DNA of 64,000 nucleotides, taken from the NCBI GenBank assembly GCA_963978905.1, contig OZ022258.1, forward strand, positions 57,954,591 to 58,018,590. Direction: 5' to 3'. The position numbers and the translations under genes are program-made. Source of the DNA: Trichostrongylus colubriformis. Its lineage: Eukaryota; Nematoda; Chromadorea; Rhabditida; Trichostrongylidae. The notes below the pieces were generated by a model. The model did not search any database, was not told the origin of the DNA, and saw only the letters and a program-made list of their open reading frames with translations. The stretch's first letter is position 1, and each line of letters opens with the position of its first letter. Below, one piece after another: positions 59,401-64,000 of the stretch.

Positions 59401-62400
59401 AAGACGAAACGGATTCGACGACTCTAGCCTTTTTACGCTCCTTATCGAATCTTATCAACCGTTATCAGTGTGGGTCAACCACCATTAACGTCCCTGTCTC
59501 AAGGCTCAGAACACCTATGGATATCGGCGCACTGGGATCAACCCGAAAGGCGAAACGAATATAACGACATTTGCCTTCTCATGCTCCTTATCAAATCTTA
59601 TCAAACACTATCAGTGGATCACCCACCATTAAAGTCCCTGGACCACCCTGCTCAACACCTATGAGTGTTAGTGCTCCAGGGTCAATGCGAAAAGCGTAAC
59701 TGATTCGACGACTCTAGCCATTTCACGCTCCTTATCGTATCTTATCAACCGTTATCAAGTGGGCTCACCCACCATAAATGTCCCCGCCCCATTCCGCAAA
59801 ACACCTATGTGTAGCAGCGCTCTACGATCAACCCGAAAGGCGAAACGACTTTGGTGACATTCGCCTTTTAAGGCTCCTTATCAGCGCGTATCAGCTGCTA
59901 TCACTTTCGGTCCACTACCGCCTAAGTCCCCCTATCACCCCCTATATCATTTGTAAAATTCAGCGTCCCAGCTTTGCTGCAACGCGAGATATGAATTTCG
60001 TGACAGACAGACAGACGGACACACACACACATACACACACACGCACAGACATACTAAGCGAATTATATAGAGTAGGATCATGATTATCAATGTAGATCGC
60101 AGTATCAAAAGAAATGCACCATTTTTTGGAAAGCTAGGCAATTCAGCGGTCAATGATATCAGAACATAAAATATGTTCACCTAATGACACTGAGCATCAG
60201 ACGCCTTTGCTAAAGCGGTCGTATAGTAGTAGCAAGCGATGTGAAGGAGATTTCATCTCATCCGATTCCTAACGGTTCAGCCACCATAAGCCGTTGTCAC
60301 TGAAACCCCTGTACCCAAAGTATCAATGAGGTCCCTGTACCCTACAATACTGCTAATGTGAACATTCCACTGTTAGCCGCAAAAGTGTACCGGCCTTGGT
60401 GACATTTTCCTTCTCCCGCTCCTAATCGAATCTTACCAACCATTATCAGTTTGGATCACCCACTATTAATATTCCCGTCCTACCCTGCAAAACACATGTG
60501 AGTATGAGCGCTCCGGCACCAATGCGAAATTTTCCGAGGCTCCCTATCAGCCCTTATCAGTTGCTATCACTTTCGGTCCACCACCGCTGTGGTTCCCTCG
60601 GCATCCCCTATATCACTTGTGAAATTCAACGTCCCAGCTTTGCTGCGACGCGAGATATGGATTTCGTGACACCCAGACGGTCACACACACAAACACACAC
60701 ACAGACATACTAGGCGAATTACATATCCTACTATATATAATTCGCTTAGTATGTCTGTGTGTGTGTGTTTGTGTGTGTCCGTTTGTGTGTCACGAAATTC
60801 ATATCTCGCGTCGCAGTGAAGCTTGGACCATGAATTTTACAAGTGATGTAGGGGGAGGCAAGGGGACACTAATGGAGGTGGACCGAAGGTGATAGCAACT
60901 GATAAGGGCTGATAAGGAGCCGCGGAAGACAAAAGTCGCCACATCCGTTTCGCCTTTCGCGTTGATCCAAGAGCGCTCACACTCATAGGTGTTTAGCAGG
61001 ATGGGCCAGGGGCATTAATGGTGGGTGACTCGCATTGATAACTGTTGATAAGATTCGATAAGGAGCGTAAGAAGGCTAGAGTCGTCGAATCCGTTTCGCT
61101 CTTCGCATTGATCCTGGAGCGCTCATACTCACAGGTTTCTTGCGGAGTGGGACGGGGACATTGATGGTGGGTGATCCACATTGATAACGGTTGATAAGAT
61201 CCGATAATGAGCGTGAAAAGGCCAGAGTGGTCCATTCTATTTTGCCTTTCGGGTTGATCCCAGAGCGTTCATACTCACATAGTGTTTTGTGGAGTGGGAC
61301 AGGGACATGGATGGTGGGTGATCCACCTTGAAAACGGTTGATAAGATTCGTTAAGGAGCGTGAGAAGGGAAATGTCACCAAGGCCGGATCGCTTTTGCGG
61401 CTCACAGTGGAATGTTCACATTCGCAGGTACTGTAGGGTACGGGGACCTCAATGGTATTGTTGGGTACAGGGGCCTCAGTGATGCGAAAACGGCTCACAG
61501 TGGCTGATAAGGAACCGTTAGGAATTGGATGGGATATAAACCTTCACACCTTTGCTACTACTGTATGATCGCTCTAGCAAAAGCGTCTGAGCCTCATTGC
61601 CAATGGGTGAACATATTTTATGTTCTGATATCACTCGCCGCTGTATCGACCGCTGAACTGCATGGCGTTTCAAAAAATGGTGCATTTCTCGTGATACTGC
61701 GATCTACACTGATAGCCATGTACACCTATATTTGTGATAGCAAAGCAAGCGTTCTCTCGGAATCATTTTCTAATGCGGTACTGGCAGCACCACTGGGTAT
61801 CGACCGCTAGACTATACAAAATTCCAAATAGTGAAGCATGTTTACGAAAACGATAAACATCGATAATCGGGATATGGATCTACCATCAGCGTGCAGGAAT
61901 CAGATGCTCAGCAAACAAATTTTTTCCAATCGATGCATTCGAATACAAAACTATCGATCTCCAAACTATCCAAACTCCCAATGATGACCTAAACCAGTTG
62001 GCTGGCGCACACTACTGCGCGCGATTCATGTCGATAACGTGCAAAATGGGTTCGATGCAAAGCGAGTGAAGTATATTAATAACGAAAAGCTTTTTTTTAT
62101 TACGCCATCTCTTCTTTTTCCAGTTCTATAGCTCAGCTTGAAGCAGAGGAAAGGAAATTTCGCTCAATTCCATACACAACTGTGGAAGTGCCGATCAAAC
62201 CCATTTTGCACAATATTGCCATGAATCGCGCGCAGTAGTGTGCGCTCGCCAACTGGTAGTAGGATGTTTGGTCACCTGTGAATCAACCATTTTTGAATGC
62301 TATGAAAGGGTTCATATTGGTTCATGTAGTGGTATGATTCGCTGGTGTTCACTGCTTCACCCCACTTTCATTCCAAATTGCTACCTACGCGATCCCGCTG

Positions 62401-62919
62401 TCACTGTCGCACGTATGTGAATTATGCCGCTACAACCTATGTCCGGCTGAAGGAGGCGATATTCATCCGAGAAGGTCCTTCAACTAACACAATTCGACGC
62501 CAAAAAGATGCCCAATAAAATTCCCCGGTAGAAAAGTAGGCAGTAGAAAGATACCTAATTCTACAAAAACCAAGGATGCAGAAGGGATTTTCAGCAAAAA
62601 AAACATACCGCTGCAGAGTGGAAGCGATTTCATCGTTTTGTCTATCGGTCCGAAAATACAGTACCACCACGCTGACCGACGAGATCCTACAAAATAATGC
62701 AGTGGATAAGTGTAGCTTGAGGATTCACGGAAACTCAAACTACTTGAAGCTAACAAAGCGTACTCACACATTCGTCTTCTTGTCAATTTTTACACCAGCA
62801 AAGTGCTCTCCAACGTAGTATTCATCGTTGTAAAGATGCATTGTCGGAAATGTGAGCCGAAAATTCGGATGAAGTCGTGAAGAAGCATTCCGGTAGATTA
62901 AGTTGAAAAGTGGGACTAC
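47374..62919 (-). CDS. Patched-related (PTR) membrane protein, 5' end beyond the window
   Basis: Seventeen exons join with consistent phases into 2172 nt: 723 residues plus TGA at 47374-47376. In order: an extracellular segment with YYVGEHFAGV (residues 1-107), the sterol-sensing domain (about 108-295) with GVGSDD at 186-191 and EAGPSITVTSLTNILSF, a cytosolic linker, TM7 with IYG (about 326-345), a second large lumenal loop with FVNNPPDL and MGKNSTSFWLR, then LDPISM, MSIGFSVDF and GWPMIQAGCSTI (TM9-12), and a 40-residue tail. GxxxDD in TM4 and GxxxD in TM10 are the RND-type charged motifs of Patched, Dispatched and NPC1. Nematodes have many PTR paralogues, linked to moulting, cuticle and membrane traffic; the exact paralogue and cargo are unknown. 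About 100-200 N-terminal residues, including TM1, are missing from the window. Introns hold most local repeats. Confidence 0.95.
47547..47715 (-). CDS. PTR exon 16 (TM11-TM12)
   Basis: Encodes SIGWPMIQAGCSTILCISPL, then LTDSYMVYVFTKTVYLVIGL and GLLHGIVFLPALLLT. Acceptor gtttttcag, donor gtattt. Confidence 0.96.
47880..48182. mobile_element. Palindromic MITE, copy 2 of the 32758 family
   Basis: The left arm tgccaaatgagggccgcatg caaagtgagaatccggctaa pairs with the right arm ttagccggattcacatttca ... actttgcatacggcc. It lies in the PTR intron between exons 15 and 16. Confidence 0.8.
48943..49056 (+). other. Small plus-strand frame with a GC-rich leader
   Basis: ATG in a good context (gctgccATGG) opens a 37-codon frame starting MEEDEEFRAPPPPPSEPR, preceded by a GC-rich stretch (48900-48942). 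It lies in the PTR intron between exons 15 and 16, on the opposite strand. It could be the first exon of a nested gene, or chance. Confidence 0.2.
49102..49174 (-). CDS. PTR exon 15
   Basis: A 73-bp exon encoding AHISYHFYRNPASWTTDERL and ADAL, directly continuing FSVDF..AHI. Acceptor ctttccag, donor gttagt. Confidence 0.94.
49445..49612. mobile_element. GC-rich palindromic MITE in a PTR intron
   Basis: The left arm catactttgcgtcggcagggcgtggttgcgt pairs with the right arm cacccacgccctgccacccgcaaaata. Belongs with 27276-27440 and 1405-1535. Sits between exons 14 and 15. Confidence 0.7.
49645..49769 (-). CDS. PTR exon 14 (TM9-TM10)
   Basis: Encodes FGLLSLWNVNLDPISMCTTL and MSIGFSVDFT. This is the canonical G.LSLW...LDPISM / MSIGFSVDF block with the TM10 GxxxD motif. 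Confidence 0.96.
49940..50070 (-). CDS. PTR exon 13 (TM8)
   Basis: Encodes MYSFYVDQLDSIASNTFSTV and IVAAITMDLACFLMIP, the family's YDQ..SI..NT motif and helix. Acceptor cactttaag, donor gtattc. Confidence 0.93.
50121..50244 (-). CDS. PTR exon 12
   Basis: Completes the split Arg and encodes FMFATAAAMGEDASWNTRAR then LQHSWRAVAKRN...NVTIFQ. Acceptor ctattaag, donor gtttca. Confidence 0.9.
50433..50515 (-). CDS. PTR exon 11
   Basis: Encodes DTENGGSRWSDMVQLKRNMT and GAVVGVN. Acceptor aacttttag, donor gtgatt. Confidence 0.88.
50630..50833 (-). CDS. PTR exon 10 (second lumenal loop)
   Basis: Sixty-eight codons: VLVFVNNPPDLS ... EFESLRYSMGKNSTSFWLRS. The FVNNPPDL and MG..ST.FWLR motifs are diagnostic of the family. 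Acceptor tgttcag, donor gtgcgg. Confidence 0.95.
51536..51703 (-). CDS. PTR exon 9 (TM7 and start of second loop)
   Basis: Encodes TRLLLLLVLIFYWSASIYGC followed by LKMEIRMDTTNLIMKDSPL and YIYENFLWKEGQL, typical of the IYG..EIR.D...L...DS family pattern. Acceptor cgttttag, donor gtaagg. Confidence 0.94.
51738..52087. mobile_element. 350-bp palindromic MITE in a PTR intron
   Basis: Ends GCCGCGGTCATACTTTACGT / ...TATGACCGCGGC. The inner arms gacccaatcacaccacagta and tactgtagtgtgattgggtc are also complementary. With the next element it fills nearly the whole intron between exons 8 and 9. Confidence 0.9.
52118..52245. mobile_element. 128-bp nearly perfect palindromic MITE with TAA duplication
   Basis: GGCCGCTTTCATACTTTGCG ... 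and its reverse complement, flanked by TAA (52115-52117, 52246-52248). Repeated gacgccgtcacgcgcgtgacggcgtc blocks make each arm self-complementary as well. The ends differ by a single terminal base. Confidence 0.95.
52432..52521 (-). CDS. PTR exon 8 (linker), start uncertain
   Basis: Encodes ADPNGIVAKYCRVLKMKI before donor gtgagt. The acceptor could be ttgttaag (start 52521) or gggtaaag (start 52539). Both keep the frame. Confidence 0.75.
53318..53567. mobile_element. Palindromic MITE, copy 3 of the 32758 family
   Basis: Left cttgcttaataagggccaca ... gagaatccggctaagat pairs with right ctgtgtcccagccggattcc ... gcagcccttattgagtaaa. It lies in the PTR intron between exons 7 and 8. Confidence 0.8.
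53810..54030. repeat. GC-rich dispersed repeat with gcgacgtcgc/gattttgc words
   Basis: tgcgattttgcatttagcaactgcgacgtcgc and accgcaaaatcgtaaaatcg resemble 27790-27930 and 63040-63110. The ends are not defined. Confidence 0.45.
54142..54248 (+). repeat. SINE-like body, 5'-truncated copy
   Basis: Matches 26150-26250 from ccgtccgacaacgaag through tttcgcatcgcgagctgcg to the A-rich tail. The tRNA-like head is absent. The tail ends only a few bases from PTR exon 7. Confidence 0.7.
54255..54350 (-). CDS. PTR exon 7
   Basis: Thirty-two codons in phase 0: LTFFVAALVYEEMRIAGSEK and the start of the cytosolic linker. Acceptor cttctcttcag, donor gtgagt. Confidence 0.9.
54508..54659 (-). CDS. PTR exon 6 (TM5-TM6)
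   Basis: Encodes ETMEEAGPSITVTSLTNILS, TPTPAISIFCLYTCVGLA and DFVYQ, one of the most conserved PTR/Patched blocks. Acceptor ttttgcag, donor gtatgt. Confidence 0.96.
54773..54924 (-). CDS. PTR exon 5 (TM4, GxxxDD motif)
   Basis: After ctttttag; encodes YCLLFLFGFPFNSITLVMPF and LIIGVGSDDVFIIIHAMRKT. The GVGSDD motif is the TM4 charged pair. The preceding intron holds a deleted Tc1/mariner element. Confidence 0.95.
55295..56208 (-). mobile_element. 914-bp internally deleted Tc1/mariner element
   Basis: Ends CAGGGTGGGGCAAAATTACG and its complement, with TA outside. On the minus strand the frame starts MTRPSPHRN and reads an HTH (HQGLRAIDISRRLKV), then RGRPTSVTIRADIKRVRDRL. A stop, then a deletion, removes most of the catalytic core. 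The C-terminal part returns as WSPNSPDLNPLD, a frameshift, and VLEHKACSKRHPGL. It is non-autonomous and lies in the PTR intron between exons 4 and 5. Confidence 0.92.
56459..56622 (-). CDS. PTR exon 4 (TM2-TM3 of the sterol-sensing domain)
   Basis: Starts after ggtaattcag with VRTNGMNCMPYFVISVILVY, then FPFVHSMFMAFLGIAGPFMA. It is separated from exon 3 by a 102-bp intron. Donor gtgagt. Confidence 0.92.
56725..56815 (-). CDS. PTR exon 3
   Basis: Lies across a 5.8-kb intron from exon 2 and restores its split Arg codon. It encodes WENRMFDYVEHF...SCNSDALIARE, matching the family's WE motif. Donor gtaaga. Confidence 0.9.
56816..57599. other. Start of the 5.8-kb PTR intron 2
   Basis: No exon or repeat is recognised here, apart from a run of ctctctctc at 57050-57060. 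Confidence 0.35.
57600..57743. mobile_element. Palindromic MITE, partner of 22707-22854
   Basis: CAGTCCAATTCGGAGCGCCT gacagggcgtggcctacgaa...gtaggccacgccctgtcagg. TA lies at 57598-57599. The right terminus is eroded. Confidence 0.85.
57752..58016. repeat. ~265-bp palindromic unit, copy 1
   Basis: ccagctggcgggcgcacactactgcgcgcgattc ... gaatcgcgaacagcagtgtgcgcgacccagctgg. Copies at 58279-58532 and 61993-62258. Confidence 0.85.
58279..58532. repeat. ~265-bp palindromic unit, copy 2
   Basis: Same unit in the same orientation as copy 1. The spacer between them (58017-58278) is repeated after copy 2 (58533 onward: ttaggtcatcattggaaaat...). Confidence 0.85.
59215..59940 (-). repeat. ~145-bp tandem repeats, left arm (about five units)
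   Basis: The anchor cctatgagtgtcagcg recurs at 59222, 59368, 59512, 59660 and 59804. Each unit holds cctttcacgctccttatcga and atcttatcaaccgttatcag. A partial set repeats at 60400-60560. Confidence 0.9.
60940..61480 (+). repeat. ~145-bp tandem repeats, right arm (three to four units)
   Basis: The same unit as in the left arm but inverted: anchors cactcataggtg near 60978, actcacaggtttc near 61127 and actcacatagtg near 61270. Confidence 0.9.
61993..62258. repeat. ~265-bp palindromic unit, copy 3
   Basis: ccagttggctggcgcacactactgcgcgcgattc ... gaatcgcgcgcagtagtgtgcgctcgccaactgg. It forms the right outer end of the composite element. Confidence 0.85.
62609..62686 (-). CDS. PTR exon 2
   Basis: A 78-bp exon between attttgtag and gtatgt, encoding SSVSVVVLYFRTDRQNDEIA and STLQR in frame with exon 1. 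Confidence 0.9.
62768..62919 (-). CDS. PTR exon 1 of window (first lumenal loop)
   Basis: After acceptor agcaatttag; donor gtgagta. It encodes LTFPTMHLYNDEYYVGEHFA and GVKIDKKTNV, the loop after TM1. It starts in phase 0, so upstream exons exist beyond the window or are unrecognised. Confidence 0.9.
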
Positions 62920-63321
62920 CTAAATTGCTAATATGCTTTTGGCTTTGAGATACTCTGCAGCCACATTAGGTCGAGTGGTATAAATAGAGCGCCCCGCAGC
63001 AGTGCCGCCGCTGTTGCAAACTATGAAAGCGGCCTCGCGCTGAGGTTACACCTTGCGGATCGTACGATGCGCAGGATCGCAAAATTGCATGAACACAAAG
63101 TCTTTAGACTTGATAAAAGAAAGACCAATAAAAGGGATAAAAGAAAGACCAATAAAAGGAAGACTCGAAGGCTCGATAACACAGTCCGGGTGTCGTTGTG
63201 AATACGGATCTGTCTTTTGTGGCCATTAGCTTGGTTGGTGGCGGAGCATAGTTTGACAAGGTACCAGCGAGTTCGTTACCACTGGGAGAAATGGCCGCGT
63301 CACAGACTCGTGCATGTCCCG
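62920..63321. other. Upstream of the first readable PTR exon
   Basis: No N-terminal PTR exon (expected to encode TM1) is recognised here. A 22-bp direct repeat (aaagaccaataaaag) lies at 63118-63165, and a GC-rich piece at 62980-63110 resembles the repeats at 53810 and 27790. Confidence 0.4.
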
Positions 63322-63638
63322 CATGTGTACCCTTTTGTCAGAATTTCGCATCGCGCCGTATAGCAAGCGAAGCAATGTGGATGAGCGAAAGGGGGTATTG
63401 TTGGGTCCTAAAGCGATTACAAGTCCACTGTGTATGGAGCCCCTGGCATTATCGTGTGAGCGCTCTTTAGGTCGCGGTCATTTATCAATTGACGCCGGTG
63501 CCGGCGTCAACTGACGCAGACACGTAAAGTATGACCACGGCTTGAGACCCTACAATAGCAGCGCGCACAGCTCGCACACATCATTTGCACGCAGCTAGTC
63601 GCTGTGCAAAATCCTGACATAGGATACATACCCGCATG
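63322..63638. mobile_element. Foldback element GTGTACCCTTATGTCAGGAT, copy 3, with a nested MITE
   Basis: catgtgtacccttttgtcag ... ttgttgggtcctaaagcgattaca ... gagaccctacaat ... cctgacataggatacatacc. The GGTCGCGGTC MITE at 63470-63543 is inserted in its interior. Confidence 0.75.
63470..63543. mobile_element. Short palindromic MITE nested in the foldback element
   Basis: gtcgcggtcatttatcaatt gacgccggtgccggcgtcaa ... cgtaaagtatgaccacggc. The same family as 51738-52087 but reduced to 74 bp. Confidence 0.8.
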
Positions 63639-63639
63639 C

Positions 63640-63960
63640 CCCTGGGATCGGGTGTGTGCAGATATGACAGCGAATCGCTTCGCAGCGTTCCACTCGCGGC
63701 GCCACCAGTACGACTCGCCGTATCGATTGCCCTTGGGAGCCGGCCGAGCGTGACTGCGTCACGTCTGCGCTTCCACTCATGCCACACTGCCTCGCTTGAA
63801 GGCTGCCATGCCCTGCCACTGGCTCTCGCACCCGCCGCACCGCTCGCCGCGGGCGGCAACGCGATTCGCTGTCATATCTGCACACACTCCTGGTTCCCGC
63901 GCTCTGTGACACGCCAACCCAGTGAGCTATCTCCTTGGACCCGGCGTAGTGTCTGAACGC
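63640..63960. repeat. GC-rich repeat shared with 36415-36780
   Basis: A near match to the 36.5-kb block (gtgactgcgtcacgtctgcg, cactcatgccacactgcctcgct, gccatgccctgccactgg). Its ends gggtgtgtgcagatatgacagcgaatcgc (63648-63676) and gcgattcgctgtcatatctgcacacac (63860-63886) are inverted, defining a palindrome. Confidence 0.75.
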
Positions 63961-64000
63961 TATTCACTTCCTTTAACAAGGGAGATACTGTGAAGCTCTT

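Larger units (their letters stand above)
57752..62258. mobile_element. 4.5-kb composite foldback element with Helentron-like termini
   Basis: The outer parts are inverted copies (57752-57850 against 62130-62258: ccagctggcgggcgcacact / agtgtgcgctcgccaactgg). Inside, the left half and right half are inverted relative to a centre at about 60727. Three copies of the sequence tcctactatatataattcgc + ttagtatgtctgtgtgtg and later cacgaaattcatatctcgcg occur: two on the minus strand (near 60075 and 60725) and one on the plus strand (60727 onward). This order (AT-rich start, tgt-rich run, gtccgt, short AT-rich block) resembles the left ends of many animal Helitron/Helentron elements, but no Rep/helicase frame exists. 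It fills PTR intron 2. Confidence 0.7.

Noticed and set aside
58705..61810. Repeated frames with MNIFYVLISL-type translation as a gene family
   Set aside because: They arise from the repeated, inverted segments of the 4.5-kb foldback, with stops in differing places and no domain.

Overview
This is a nematode nuclear genomic window, probably from a clade V (rhabditine or strongylid) species. The evidence is: two genes split into small exons by GT-AG introns of roughly 60 bp to several kb; dense palindromic MITEs and Tc1/mariner elements with TA target duplications; and a large satellite whose unit carries the nematode telomere motif TTAGGC. No bacterial-style operons, rRNA operons or CRISPR arrays are present. 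Most long open frames lie inside inverted repeats and are not genes.

Two protein-coding genes can be read with confidence, both on the minus strand and both cut by a window edge. (1) At the left (about 0.5 to 10.5 kb, possibly from 11.2 kb) is a TMEM41A-like VTT/DedA-family membrane protein. Four exons are resolved: 10297-10451, 5620-5686, 728-822 and 526-664. Its C-terminus lies beyond position 1. (2) At the right (47374-62919) is a Patched-related (PTR) transporter-like protein. Seventeen exons give one continuous 724-codon frame including the stop. It has the sterol-sensing domain, the GxxxDD motif of TM4, the GxxxD motif of TM10 and a complete C-terminus. The first exons lie beyond 64000.

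The 36 kb between them is accessory DNA: palindromic MITEs, two foldback elements built from mariner transposase 3' ends (21.1-21.8 and 38.5-39.1 kb), a decayed non-LTR retrotransposon (37.6-38.45 kb), a mariner transposase fragment (40.05 kb), and a tRNA-derived SINE-like element (26.1 kb). From 40.3 to 45.5 kb lies a satellite of about 113 copies of a 32-bp unit, interrupted by a 1567-bp Tc1-like element inserted exactly at a TA within one unit. A second, degenerate array of about 50-bp units follows (45.5-46.74 kb) and is itself split by a MITE with a TAA duplication.

The introns of the PTR gene carry much of the remaining repeat load: a 4.5-kb composite foldback with opposed 145-bp tandem arrays and three Helitron/Helentron-like termini (57.75-62.26 kb), a deleted Tc1/mariner element (55.3-56.2 kb), and several palindromic MITEs, one of them a nearly perfect 128-bp palindrome. 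The two genes show no obvious functional link beyond both encoding polytopic membrane proteins implicated in lipid or sterol handling. The main interest of the window lies in its repeat architecture.
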